Positions 32,802 to 43,680 of a stretch of DNA of 64,000 nt are shown here, piece by piece. This DNA is from Hippasteria phrygiana. Its lineage: Eukaryota; Echinodermata; Asteroidea; Valvatida; Goniasteridae. The notes below the pieces were generated by a model. The model did no database searches. It was given only the letters and a program-made list of their open reading frames with translations, and was not told where the DNA came from. Every line of letters begins with the position of its first letter. Within the stretch, counting starts at the first letter, position 1. Made by a program: the position numbers and the translations under genes. The stretch spans positions 1-64,000 of the forward strand of contig JAZGUH010000142.1 of the NCBI GenBank assembly GCA_037893225.1, written 5' to 3'.

Positions 32802-33387
32802 CATGTTGATGGCAGCGATGATATTCCAGGTGCCCTGACTACATTGCCGTGGGAACTGGTCGACTCCATCTCATTGTACGAGCACCTTAATGCCTCCTTC
32901 AACCTGTTGCGTCTCTTGCCGGATGAGCTCCCCATGCGCCTGCCCCATCTCGCCTTCCTGAACCTCAGCCACAACCGCCTCGAGACACTCCCCGAGAGCT
33001 TCGCCTTGCTCTTCCACCTCCGGACTGTGCTTCTGAACCACAACCGGCTGCGAGACTTGCCAGTGTCCTTTGTCAACTTGGTCAAACTCAAGAGGCTAGA
33101 CCTATCCCACAATGCCCTGGCGGCCCTGCCAGATGGGATGGGCCACATGGAGGCCCTTGAGAAGCTGAACATCAGTGACAACCTCCTTACTACTTTGCCG
33201 TGCACCCTGGGACAGTCCGACAGTCTTCAGGTCATCTTGGCCATCAATAACAGATGCGTCGTCCCGCCGCAGTCGGTCTGTAATGAGGGTTCGGAAGCCA
33301 TGTTGAGGTTTCTGAGAAAGCAATGCAAGAACGGTGTGGCAAATGCCAAAGCAATGGACCATGGCAACATATTTATCCGAACAAGAG
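32802..33387 (+). CDS. LRR/ADP-ribosylhydrolase-like gene, exon 2 (leucine-rich repeats)
   Basis: The acceptor is TTTCTCCTAG before 32802; phase 0. The exon encodes about 195 residues. Residues about 35-165 hold five to six 23-residue leucine-rich repeats of the LxxLxLSHNxLxxLP type (LAFLNLSHNRLETLPES, LRTVLLNHNRLRDLP, LKRLDLSHNALAALPDG, LEKLNISDNLLTTLP), followed by a cap with CVVPPQSVCNEGSEAMLRFL. Such repeats make a curved solenoid used for protein binding; the partner is unknown. Two donors fit the next exon's phase: AAGAG/GTGCGG at 33387 (chosen) and AACG/GTGTGG at 33338; the longer form keeps the NIFIRTRG segment. The antisense frames here are shadows. Confidence 0.9.
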
Positions 33388-34128
33388 GTGCGGCATACAA
33401 TAGTTTGAATGTATTCAGGAGAAATTCCCTCCTCAATCTCATCTACTTCTAATTGCATACTAGCTGGAGTAAGTGAGAGTATAGACCAGTCCATTAAGCC
33501 CACAGCCCACTGTGCACGTAGGTAATAATACGTGCGTCGCTACAACGGCTTGCTGCAGTGATGCATGCCACGACTATGAACACGCATGTCGGACATTTGT
33601 CAGACTTGTTAACGTGTTGTGGCTGTGATTGGTCAATTTATCAAGGGGTGTGGCTTAATGGATTGGTCTGCTGAAGAATTTTATTGGATCAGTAATTGTC
33701 AACACTAGGGCTGTGCATCCAAACCAGGTACCCGATTACCCGACCGCTAATGTCAGGAACCAGTTCCAGATTATGGAATCGAGTACCCGTAACCGAATTA
33801 ACATATTACTTAGTAATTTCTCAGATTGGCTTTCTTTAACAGTTACCCAGGTAACCATGCATTTTTCACTCAGGTATCTGATTCCCATACCACCCGTAAA
33901 TGCAAACATCATTGCTTGCCATGGCCTTGTACAGATATACACTGTTAGTTTTTGTTACACAGTTTTCAGGGACGTGGCAAACAGTACTTTTTACTGCTGA
34001 TGGCATAACGCCCCATAATTGTTTTGTGTCCTTAGTCTGAAGGTAAATCCAAAAGTAACTCAAAATTATCATTGTTTCAGAACCATTGACAGGATTTTTC
34101 CCATCTTGTTTTCCGTGAACGTTTATAG
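33388..34128. other. Intron 2 of the LRR gene
   Basis: 740 bp, nothing recognised. Confidence 0.4.
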
Positions 34129-34293
34129 GGGATGTGCTGCAGTCAGCTGTTTCCAACCCGCATTCGGCGCGGGCTCAGTACCTGCAGCAGCAAACGGAAA
34201 CAACAAACACCACCAGCAGAATACGCACGCCGCTCAGACCGCCGCTGGATGCCACAACGCTAGAGGCAGATGAGCTTCGAGACAAGATAGTGG
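34129..34293 (+). CDS. LRR/ADP-ribosylhydrolase-like gene, exon 3 (linker)
   Basis: 165 nt. The acceptor is GTTTATAG before 34129; the donor is GTGG/GTAAGA. It reads DVLQSAVSNPHSARAQYLQQ, then QTETTNTTSRIRTPLRPPLD, then ATTLEADELRDKIV. The first part is Gln/Thr/Ser-rich and probably a flexible linker; LRDKIVG is the usual lead-in to the first helix of ADP-ribosylglycohydrolases. Both phases match (2 nt in, 1 nt out). Confidence 0.82.
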
Positions 34294-35375
34294 GTAAGAG
34301 AAGAAACTCTAGTCAAGAAAATACAGGCTGTATTCCCCTCCCTCTCCCTCCCCCCCAAAAAAAAATATTGTTGTCTCTCATTCTTATTCAGGAGACACAC
34401 TTTTGGGGCGGATCCATTTTTTTTTTCAGGGGGCAACAGGCCCGACAGAATTACATTAGTGAAAAGATGGAATTTGCGTCAGGGATGATGTAAATGAAAA
34501 GAGATTTTTGCCCTGTTAAGATAATTAATTTTTTACCATATCCCCCCCCCCCCAAAAAATAAAATATGATGTAGGACATTTGTGTATTACATCCATTAAG
34601 TCTGAAAATAATTAACACATTCGACTTTTTACGCACGTTTGCCATCGTCTTGAAAGCAACTGGGCACAATTTTATGGCACTGCTAATTATAAGAACCTAG
34701 AGGTCGTAGGTTCATATCACGTTCATATATATTTCTTTGTTCAGTCTAAAAAATTAAACAATTTTCTGTAAATAACCCCTTTAATACGGACGACAGCCAT
34801 AGCAGTGATTTTAAATAGACCACTTGACCAGTATTCAATCCATTCATTTTTCAACTATATTGTTTTGGATGGAAGTGTAATGAATAGATGGAGCTTTTTC
34901 AAACAAAGCTTTCATTCAAACGAAAGGGGGGCTCCAAGTGCGATGAATAGGACCACTCGATCTATTCAGTGTAGTGCCTATTGTTTGCATTTACGCTTGG
35001 CTGCACAGCCCGTTCTTGGCATACCAGCCACCCATCAATAAAAAGGGGGTTAGAGCCTTTGTTCATTTCACAGTGCCTCTAAGCAGTATTAGCACAGCTC
35101 AAAGCTTACAAACTTTAGAAGCATAATTGTCTTTCAGTGTGATACAATACAAACCTCCAAGCATGACTTGGCCATGATATACTGCTGAGGTTATGAACAA
35201 ATTGATAATATACTTGCCACAATTTTCTGCAGCCACTGATTAACTCCTCGATATTGCAAGGTTTAAAAGACTGAAAAACACACCATATGAATTTTCACTC
35301 ATTTTTTAAAAAGCAGACCTTAGTATTTGGAGACACGAAACCTTAGCTAGTACATTTTTGTATTTGATTTTGGAG
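34294..35375. other. Intron 3 of the LRR gene with repeat relics
   Basis: Contains a tRNA-like SINE relic at 34696-34740 (GAGGTCGTAGGTTCATATCA, TTTCTTTGTTCAG) and a copy of the GCTGGTATGCC repeat at 34774-35052; otherwise no recognised content. Confidence 0.45.
34774..35052. repeat. Inverse copy of the 44509-44850 repeat
   Basis: TAACCCCTTTAATACGGACG at the left and GGGGGTTA at the right. Interior CACTTGGAGCC (here inverse), AGGACCACTCxATCTATTCA and TTACGCTTGGCTGCACAGCC match the 44.5-kb copy in opposite orientation. Confidence 0.7.
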
Positions 35376-35551
35376 GTCTATTGTATGGAGCGGCCATCGG
35401 CGACGCCCTGGGGCTGAACACGGCCCAGATGAGTCCCGACGAATGTCGCTTCCATTATGAGGAGGATGCTCTCACGTACCAAGACATCTTCATCGACAAG
35501 TACCGGCTGCAATGGGTGAAAGGCGACTGGACCACGGCTTTTGACCAAATG
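35376..35551 (+). CDS. LRR/ADP-ribosylhydrolase-like gene, exon 4 (hydrolase N-terminal part)
   Basis: 176 nt. The acceptor is TTTTGGAG before 35376; the donor is ATG/GTGAGA. It reads GLLYGAAIGDALGLNTAQMS, then PDECRFHYEEDALTYQDIFI, then DKYRLQWVKGDWTTAFDQM. The GxxxGAAxGDALG opening is the start of the ADP-ribosylglycohydrolase (ARH/DraG) fold. In active enzymes the following W is succeeded by a TDDT-type motif whose Asp residues bind Mg; here residues 316-319 are TTAF, so that metal site is missing. Downstream DQM is kept. Such loss also occurs in the vertebrate pseudo-hydrolase ADPRHL1, from general knowledge. Confidence 0.92.
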
Positions 35552-36202
35552 GTGAGACAGCTTTTTCGGTGTCAGTCAGAATGGAAAGACTAGAATAAAC
35601 TATAGTGGTGGGATATAAATCCGGATTTTGCAACATTCGGTTTGAATTCCGCTATTCGGATTCGTTTTTGGAAACCGGATATTCAAAAACAACCTGAACA
35701 AAATTATACCTTCCATTTTTTGTGACACAGGCTAAAAAACACAACTGGAACATCCTCCAATTTGCTCCATGGTCTCTGATTGTAACTGCATTCACTCGCT
35801 AGTGGTCTTCTTGGTATATGAATAGCCTGCCCATCCATTTTTTTCTCAACATTACAGCTCAGGAGTGTTTTTGTAAAGGCCTAGTGGTCACTGAATCCTG
35901 CAAACTATATCCAGTCATTGGGAGGGTTTTATTATGTGGCACCTCACTCATCACTTTTTTGTTGGCATGACTATGAGCTAGATGGAAACTTCCAGTGAAA
36001 TCAGATAACCGTTATTTGGTTTTAATATAATTAGGATATTAACCGGATTTTGAAATCTCTGAATTCTCCAATTGCTAGAAAAACTTGTTTGATGTTTAGC
36101 CGGATAGGGTACGAGCACATCGACGCCATCTTGAAATTATTATCCAGGAAATTGTAACGGCGCCCTCTGCCGTAATGAATATCCTAAACCAACAATTATT
36201 CA
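35552..36202. other. Intron 4 of the LRR gene, unannotated part
   Basis: ATCCGGATTTT/GGATATTCAAAA-type phrases at 35615-35690 and 36040-36105 suggest another old inverted element, but ends could not be defined. Confidence 0.35.
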
Positions 36203-36351
36203 TTAACCCTCCCTCTCTCGCTGCCAAAATGGAGCCAACTACCCTACCTATCAAAACCTATCGAGTTTCAGGTTGAAACACACAAGCTGTTGGATAGGAA
36301 GGACTTAGGTTTTTGGATAGGTTATGATAGTTATAACAGTAGGAGGGTTAA
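36203..36351. mobile_element. TTAA-flanked MITE, CCCTCC ends
   Basis: TTAA CCCTCC..GGAGGG TTAA, with AACCTATCGAG / GATAGGTT phrases in inverse orientation inside. About 149 bp with both TTAA. Its right TTAA is shared with the next element. Confidence 0.7.
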
Positions 36352-36789
36352 AGGTAGTATACACCATTTGCTTTATACACCATTTGCTTTTCAGAAATAA
36401 ATGGATTTGGGGGTTAGTATTTTATAGCGTGTTAGCAAATACTGTAACACTGACCTGTTTCAAGTTTTGTGTGCATAGATGCTGGGAAAACAGAGAAAAA
36501 CAAATTATGTTCTGGTAATCTGGTTCCCTGACCATACTTTAGACAAAACGGAGCAATTTGTATACGTCAGGGAATTATCAGGTTGGGGAACTAGACTCTT
36601 TCCATCGATTGTCGGCCAACAATCGTTGGAAAATGATATAAATTTCCACTTTTCTCGAAAATGACAGCACACCAGGTGCCATGATTTCACAGGATGCTTT
36701 AAACTGCTATTGACTTTCAATCTAGTACGATATAACGTAATAATTCAGTAGTTTTGTTTTTTGAAGTTTGCAAATGATGTACACTACCT
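36352..36789. mobile_element. TTAA-flanked MITE of the AGGTAG family, copy 1
   Basis: AGGTAGTATACACCATTTGC at the left faces GCAAATGATGTACACTACCT at the right. Flanks are TTAA (36348-36351) and TGAA (36790-36793, one change from TTAA). It contains GGTTCCCTGACCATACTT and AGGGAATTATCAGGTTGGGG, which recur in inverse orientation in the 58718 copy. Non-coding. Confidence 0.8.
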
Positions 36790-37279
36790 TGAACGTGTCA
36801 GATGAACCAGAAAGCCCCGTTACAATTTTACCATGTTTCAACAACCTGCAGTGCTTGTGATTTTGGCTGTCCGCGTATGATCCTTATACCAAATGAAATA
36901 GTTTTCTTAGATCCTTCTGATCTTGTGCTATCACATTCATGTACCACCATTATAATATTTTGAGAAAACTGTATCCGAAGTTTCCCTGTACTGTTTTGTG
37001 TATGGAGTGCCATTGGTTCATTTGAAGAAAAAAAGTTTCATGTTTGATAAACTGGACCAGAAGAACAACCATAACTTTGCTATTTTAGCTGTTATGAATT
37101 TTTATTTTTACACCATATGAAAGATTAATTTTCCTGGAACAAAGGTTCACACAACATTTTCCTTTTCAGCTAACTCTCAAGGGTGAAATATTTGGTTGAA
37201 AATACAACCATTCAGCAAGCAGTCAGCTGCTTTTTCTGCTTGAGTGGCTTACGCTTGACTGAACAAAGAATGTGGTACT
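36790..37279. other. Intron 4 of the LRR gene, nothing recognised
   Basis: No repeat or coding segment seen between the AGGTAG element and the large palindromic element. Confidence 0.3.
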
Positions 37280-38472
37280 AGGGAAAGATAAGCCAATAAA
37301 CAATAAGCCTTTTTGAGATATGGCGGACACAATAGTAGCCGTTTCACACTATACTCTAACCCGGGTAATCGTGGGGTTAACGAAAAATTTAACCCTGAGA
37401 TTACCCAGGTAATATGGAGTGTTCACACTACACTTCTCCGGGTTAGAAATTCTCAGGGTTACCTGCCTCAAAACCCCACTTAACCCGGGGAATTTCTAAC
37501 CCTGCTTGATGGGTTTCACACTACTCTGAACTTACTCGGGTAATTAATCACCCGGATAGTAGTCCATTACCCGGGTAAAAACTAACCCGGAGAATCGGTT
37601 TCACACTACAAAATTAACACCGCAATTCTGCTTACCCGTTTCAGCACGCACCCGGGTAACTTGTAGCCGCATTCACACTATGCGAATGGTATAAAACCCG
37701 GAGAATGTGCATTCCCAACAAACATGACGGTACTGGGCCGATGCTGGTTACTTTATATAAGTTCGTTCCGGCATATACCGTACACTGTAAACGGTACAAA
37801 ACCCAGAAGTGGGCCAATCATGGCTTGATTACGGCGAAACGGTTTGAGTTTGAGAGAATGATGGCGCTATCCCATTTAGTGACACTTCCCTTCTGGTCAC
37901 TTAATCCCAAACTCGTGTAGAGTCGAGTTTTTGCTTGTTATGTCCGTATAGCATGGTGGAGATGGGCAGACGTAAGGGAGCTGTGACCAGGTTAGATTCG
38001 GTGGTTGGAGGTGCGAGTAGAGGATCGTAGTTTTCAGATCCTCTTACACGCAAGAGCATGCTTTTGTGCCTTGGCGTGTGGCACTCATCAGTTGCGTATG
38101 GGTGATTCAAAAAATGAATCGATGCCAACTTGCAGGGTTTTTGATTGGGTGTTTCTCAATCAACTGTAACGTGACATGAGTTTGGAAATGGAGCCATAAG
38201 CTGGCCGATAAAACACGACGAAGTGCACCCACCAACTCGGGTAGAAGAAAACCCGGCGAGCATTCACACTATTGTTGGTAACCCGGAGAATCATCTCAAG
38301 GTCATTGTTAACCCCGAGATTGGTGGGTTAACCCACCTCGCGAGCAGGGTTAGAAATTACCCGGGTTAAGTGGGGTTTTGAGGCAGTTAACCTGAAGAAT
38401 TTCTAACCCGGAGAATTGTAGTGTGAACGCTCCACATTACCCGGGTTATCTCCGGGATAAATTTGTCATTGA

Positions 38473-38983
38473 AGGTAGTGTACACGATTGGTAATCCTTC
38501 AATTTCTTTTTTACTGAATTATTACGAAATACCTTTACTAGACTGTAAGTTAATAGTAGTCTCAATCATCCTGTGAAATGATGGCACCAGGTGTGCTGTT
38601 GTTGTCAAGAAAAGTGGAAATATATATCGTTTTCCCAACGATTTCTAGCTGGAAATCGTTGCAAAAATGCCCTGTAGCCGTTAGTCAAGGCGCGCGTGGC
38701 TACCCAGACAAGTGGCGTGCCCTGGACATGATGGCGCCATGGCATATCCGGGGCGCGTCACGCGCCCAGATAGCCATGCGCCCAGATAGCCACGCGCGCC
38801 TTGACTAAAGGCTATCATCCGCCCAATGGTTGAAAACTAGCGCCGTTTTTCTCTCGTTTTTTTCGCCATCCAACAACGCAAAGCTTTGAACAGGTCAGTG
38901 GAATGATATTTCCTATAACATACTAACCCCCAAATCTGCCCATTTCTAAAAATTGCAACATTTACCAATCATGTACACTGCCT
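38473..38983. mobile_element. AGGTAG-family MITE, copy 2, nested
   Basis: AGGTAGTGTACACGATTGGT at the left faces ACCAATCATGTACACTGCCT at the right. Flanks are TTGA (one change from TTAA) and TTAA. The interior has GACTGTAAGTTAATAGTAGT and CACCAGGTGTGCTG in common with copies at 36352 and 58718. Near the middle, GGCGCGTGGCTA repeats occur in both orientations (38690-38800). Confidence 0.8.
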
Positions 38984-39540
38984 TTAACCCGGCAATTACC
39001 GGGGTAAGAGCAGAGTGTGAAACGGGCTCTTGTGAGGTGGGTTAACTCACCAATCTCTGGGTTAACGACGACCTTGAGACGATTCTCCGTGTTACCATCA
39101 GTGTGAAAGCTCGCTGGGTTTTCTTCAACCCGGGTAGGTGGGTGCACTTCGTCTTGTTTTATCGGCCAGCTACATGTAATTAATTTTGTCCAAAGCACAT
39201 CTCCTTTCAAATAGATTTGAAAACATCCACCCCCACCCCAGCACAACTTTCATGATACCCATAGCTGTCAATTTTTTTTGGGGGGTGTCACTTTCTTACA
39301 AAATTCTAGATTCCCCTCTCCCCAACTTTTGGACACGATTTATGGCACTATTCAATGCTGAGATCATAGGAAGAAAAATAATTAAGATTATTTTTTTTAG
39401 TATAATTAATCTTACTTGCAGGTCTCAAAGTGAAAATTACATTATAGTTCAGGGTTTGGAAAGGGCAGAGGTCAAGCACATTCTCCAGGTTACCATCCGC
39501 ATAGTGTGAATGCGGTTACAAGTTACCCGGGTGCGCCCTG

Positions 39541-39750
39541 CAGGGCTGTAGTCGAGTCCCTGCAAGTAGTCGAGTCCCTGCAATCCTTTCACAAGTCCTT
39601 TCCCAAGTCCAGTCACAAGTCCTTTCATAAAGCCAGTCACAAGTAACTGGATGAACAATGACAAAGGAATGCCTTTGTCAAAGCTCATTTGAATAGCTTG
39701 TGATTGGAATTAGGACTGGAGGGTTTGTGATGGACTCGACTGCAGCCCTG
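39541..39750. mobile_element. MITE with CAGGGCTGTAGTCGAGTCC ends, nested
   Basis: CAGGGCTGTAGTCGAGTCCC at the left faces TGGACTCGACTGCAGCCCTG at the right. It is the inverse of the 28994-29212 copy (TTGACAAAGG..TTTGAATAGCTTGTGATTGG). The 8 bases on each side agree at 6 positions (GCGCCCTG / GTGCACTG), compatible with an old hAT-type duplication. Confidence 0.78.
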
Positions 39751-40007
39751 GTGCACTGAAGTGGGTAAGCTGAATTGCGGGGTTCATTTTGTCATGTGAA
39801 ACCGATTCTCCGGGTTAGTTTTTACCCGGGTAATGGACTACTATCCGGGTGACTAATTACCCGGGTAAGTTCAGAGTAGTGTAAAACCCCTATAGGAGGG
39901 CGCTATTTGATTTGGGTAAACCTTTTGTGTGGCACAAAACGTTTACCCAAATCAAATAGCGCCCTCCTATGTTGTCCGCCATATCCCAAAAAGGCTAATG
40001 TGGTACT

Positions 40008-40618
40008 GAGAGGGTGACAAAATAATTTGTTTCCAGTTTTTACTTCCTGAAATTTTTGGAAAAGCTCTGCATCAAAAGGCGGATGCACAGAGTAAATAGA
40101 ATGCTTCAAAGTTCAGGGTCTTAATGGACCGATCCGGCCTGTCAATCAAACAGCGCGCATTGACCAATAGGATTACGACTTTTGGTTAGCAACAGTTGCT
40201 ACAGGCGTGGTCCGCCATTAGCTCGGTCAAGCTCGTTCAAACTTTGTCACATGCGCTGTGAAAAGTGTACACAAACAAATGTGTTTGGTGCGGCCGGGCA
40301 CCCTATTTTTTCAATAAAAGTGGGCAGTTGGTAAAATTCGGAGGTAGCCGGAGCTTACTTTATATACAATGTTTTCTAGCCTTACAAATTGGTTACCTGT
40401 TAATAATATTCACTGATATTATACCATTAAATCGGTGAAATCCAGGAGGAATGAAACATTTCAAATACAAAAGTAATGTTAGTCATTCTTTTGGTCAGTA
40501 GGAAGCACATAAGTATAATATATATGAGGTAACCAGAAAACATAAAGAGTCTTCTTTAATATTAGACTATAATTGCATAGTAATATCCGCGGTTTATTTT
40601 ATTCCAATACAAACTTAC
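40008..40618. other. Intron 4 of the LRR gene, left of the SWIM-like exon
   Basis: AATGGACCGATCCGG at 40123-40137 is an exact inverse copy of 41008-41022 on the other side of the SWIM-like exon. Otherwise nothing recognised. Confidence 0.4.
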
Positions 40619-40893
40619 CCAGCAACACAGCTACATCTACTTTCTGCAACGAGCCCGTCCTTTTTGAAACACAAATTTAAGCAATGTAGCGTGTCACTCT
40701 TCCTCATGCTTCGATAACATTTCCCCGCAACAGCAACTTGACCATCCTTCATGACTTCACAAATGACTTTATGTACATACCCCTCCTTAAAATAATTGTA
40801 ACCCTTAACTTTCGCCCGCTTGCTAATTTTGTCCCGGCCCAAAGAATTTAAATTCACCGCCTTTGGCAGAACACTGAGTCGCGTCGTCGACAT
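40619..40893 (-). CDS. SWIM-zinc-finger-like exon, antisense in an intron
   Basis: On the minus strand an ATG at 40893 opens 91 codons ending at a strong donor GCTGG/GTAAGT (40619). The product reads MSTTRLSVLPKAVNLNSLGR, continues with KGYNYFKEGYVHKVICEV, and ends with CLNLCFKKDGLVAESRCSCV. The YxxxGYVxxV..LHxxxx..CSC arrangement resembles the front half of SWIM zinc fingers (CxC followed later by CxH); the second half would lie in a following exon that I could not find. In marine invertebrates such domains often precede YqaJ-like nuclease domains in repeated, transposon-linked genes (recollection, unverified). Being flanked by a 15-bp inverted repeat, it may be part of a mobile element or a truncated gene copy. 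Confidence 0.5.
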
Positions 40894-41107
40894 TGTGCAT
40901 GTATTTGTCCGGGTCGCCGTGCGTTACACGTAATGTTTGTGTACTTGAACGTAAAGCTTGACCGAGGTAATGGCGTCGCCATGCCGTTGCGGGGCTTATG
41001 GTCAAATCCGGATCGGTCCATTCTGTCATTATCACTCTTCTCAAGAAAACAAGTGTCACATTTCTCGCTCTTATTGCCCAATGTGTAATTGTATTTGCCT
41101 TGTCCAG

Positions 41108-41254
41108 GTTTTGGTGCTAGACTCCATCCTTCACTGGGCAGGGGTTGTGGACGAGTTGGATTTTGCAAAGCGACTGTACCACTGGTCTCAGCATGGCTTC
41201 CCAGAGCTTGGAGACAAAAGGGGTATTACTGGATTCAGTAATACTGTTGCCAAG
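41108..41254 (+). CDS. LRR/ADP-ribosylhydrolase-like gene, exon 5
   Basis: 147 nt, 49 codons, phase 0 at both ends. The acceptor is CTTGTCCAG before 41108; the donor is AAG/GTAACG. It reads VLVLDSILHWAGVVDELDFA, then KRLYHWSQHGFPELGDKRGI, then TGFSNTVAK. The VVDExDFAxRLxxWxxxGFPELGD stretch is typical of ADP-ribosylglycohydrolase-like proteins of this subgroup. It follows DQM of exon 4 directly. Confidence 0.92.
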
Positions 41255-43224
41255 GTAACGATTCAAAATAATTTTCGTTGTAAGTTTTTGATTTTTCTGT
41301 TGCTTTTTACATGTTCAATATACATTGACGTAATACAGTTTAAATTTGGTGAACATTGTTAAAAGGCTTTGGAATTTTTGTAAAATATTTTGTAAGACAT
41401 TAAAAAAAAATATTGGTGAAAATGTTTAGAATATTTTGACTTTTAAAAATGTATTGATTTAATTTAAATTTGGGGGAATTGTTTGAATTTTTTTGAATAA
41501 TTTGATGTTTTTGGCAATTTTTTTTATTCCATCCGCTTCCCATAATGACAAAAATTAGGAAGAACTTTTCTGACTTTTTGGGGTCCATAGCCCAGCCAGC
41601 ATCCTTGAAAATCATGCTCGTCTCTTGGTCACTACATTGGTTCCCCACCTGAAAAAAATTCTGCAGTTGTTGAATACTGCCCTCACGCCCTCTCGCAGCC
41701 GAGCAAAGGCCCTGGGTCATCTCGGATTATCTTAAATGGATGTGAGAATCTTTGCGGGTAGATGAGTGGAATTTATGAATAATAGATCAATCCCTCAGGC
41801 TTTCCTGGCATTTCCAGGCAATTAAGTGTGGAATGGCCATTCCTAAGCTCCCGTTAAGGTCAATCAACTCAAGGCAGTTTTGCTGTCCTTGCGGGTAACT
41901 TCTAATTTGCACAAATGAAAGTTGGCTTTCAAAATAGTTTGCTTTTGGTACTAAAATCTTTCTAAAATTCTACATTACATAGCAAGGGTTCTCTGCATAG
42001 GGAGGGCGACAGGGGGCTGGATGATACAGTGGGGGGGGGGGGGTGTGCTCACAGTATTTTTCTTAATAATACTATTGTTTTCTCTGTTTGTGAAATTTTC
42101 AGTGGGGGGGGGACAACTGGGGGGGGGGGGGGGGGCGACGAGTCCACAGCACTTCGCATTGTGTGTTCAGTGCTTTCCAAGAGCCGGTTTGAAAAAAAAT
42201 GGAGCAGGCTTACTTTGGCAGGAATAGATCGAGCTTGCTGGGTTTGGCTAGCTGATGCTAGGAGATGTAATTTGCATCGGGGATAATGTAAATTAGAGTA
42301 AACCTGTGATGTTTTTCCCACAGGCTCTCGGGAAGCACTGAGCATACAGTGCTTTATACACTACATCAGGAAAAGGCAAAAATCTCTCTTCTAATTTTCA
42401 TCAACCCCTGTGCAAGTTCCATCTTCACAAGACAAACTGGTCCGAACTCTTCACTATTAGATTACTGCAGTGATGCATAATAGTGCTTTAAATATGGCCA
42501 CCGCAAATATTTGTTGTGCCAACTTTATAACCTCACCAGTTGAAGTAGCATTCAAGCAGAAGTTAAAATCCCTGCCCGTCGACTGAAAGAGAAAATCGAC
42601 CAGGCATCCAAGTAAGATACAAGTATGGCTATTTTCAATGGTACCAATAATGTCCACCATATTTATCATTTTCAAAAAGAGCGACTTTACTTGTCACAGA
42701 GTCGCGCAAATTGTTAAACAAATAACTCACACCATAGATGTGATGTGTCAGTGCAGTATAACCTTTCATTACAGCTGGATATGCAACTTTTATGTGCACT
42801 GGCTATCGACTTGCATAGGACTAAGCATCCTGTTAAAACAAACCTTGGAAAAAGGTTTTACAGGGCAGAGGTTGGCCAACAGGAGTAACTATTAGAGTTG
42901 GGAAGAAAACCTGACAGACTGAGAGGAAGGTTTTTCATCTGTCTGTATTGGATTGAAATGGGTGAAGTAACCATCGTCTTGGTAAATTTTACCCCACCCC
43001 CCCCCCCCCCCCCCCCCCAAAAAAATTAATAAATAAAAATATAAATTATAAAATTAAAAAATCTTTAAACTGGTAATATTCACCAGATTCATACAATTAC
43101 ATTTTTTCCCCAAAATTCGGCAGGTTGGTGTACTGGTTTTGTGACCAATTTGGAATCTGTAATGCCACATTCTGAATAAAATATGAGCACTGTTAGCGCA
43201 TAATTTTCTGCTACGGTTAGTGGC
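41255..43224. other. Intron 5 of the LRR gene, first part
   Basis: AT-rich with homopolymer runs: G at 42030-42043 and 42110-42135, C at 42990-43018. No gene or repeat family recognised. Confidence 0.35.
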
Positions 43225-43680
43225 TATTTGTCGCTTATTTTTTTATTATTATTATTATTTTTTTTATTTTTTTTATGCAAGTTCGCCCCAAACAATGCTA
43301 AAAGCCACTCGAGGTATGGCGCTACAAAGTGAAGAAAAAAAAGAATCAAAGATGCAAGAGGTAGGAATTAAGATTCCTCTTGAAGCAGGAAAGATCGTAA
43401 GATGAAGGGAAACACGCACCAGGCAAAGAATTCCATACAGATACAGAACGAGGGAAAAAGCTACTGGCTAAGCTTTTCATTCTACATCTAGGTACAACTA
43501 GAGTGTATTGGTGAGAACAGATGGAGAGCCAAGTTTCACGCTCAAACATGCTAACTGGAGGAACCAAGCTGGATAATCCAGTGGAACATTTGCCATGAAA
43601 ATATCTGTAGAACAGACTAAGAGCAGCAAAAGATCTCCGGTGAGAGAGTGATTGTAAGGATGAGCCCAACTCTTCTCCAA
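43225..43680 (-). pseudogene. LINE 3' end fragment (non-LTR retrotransposon)
   Basis: The minus strand from 43669 to 43346 encodes LSHRRSFAALSLFYRYFHGK, then CSTGLSSLVPP, then SFFPRSVSVWNSLPGACFPS, then FKRNLNSYLL. This is the C-terminal tail pattern of LINE ORF2 proteins (RR..ASL.LFYRYYHG.CS..L..L.P....R.S...FFPR....WNSLP). The reverse transcriptase itself is missing, so the copy is 5'-truncated, as is usual. A T-rich/ATT-repeat stretch at 43237-43275 probably marks its 3' tail. Confidence 0.75.

Larger units (their letters stand above)
37280..39996. mobile_element. 2.7-kb palindromic element with 11-bp direct repeats (Mutator-like?)
   Basis: The outer part AGCCTTTTTGAGATATGGCG faces CGCCATATCCCAAAAAGGCT. 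Both arms are built from ACCCGGGTAA, TTTCACACTA and CTAACCCGGAGAAT phrases in inverse orientation (for example 37440-37505 against 38345-38415, and 37545-37600 against 39800-39870). An 11-bp repeat AATGTGGTACT stands just outside at 37269-37279 and 39997-40007. Long inverted arms with a 9-11 bp duplication are typical of Mutator-like elements. Two smaller elements have inserted into it (38473-38983, 39541-39750). A further 30-bp hairpin (AGGAGGGCGCTATTTGATTT) lies at 39893-39970. No transposase seen. Confidence 0.75.
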
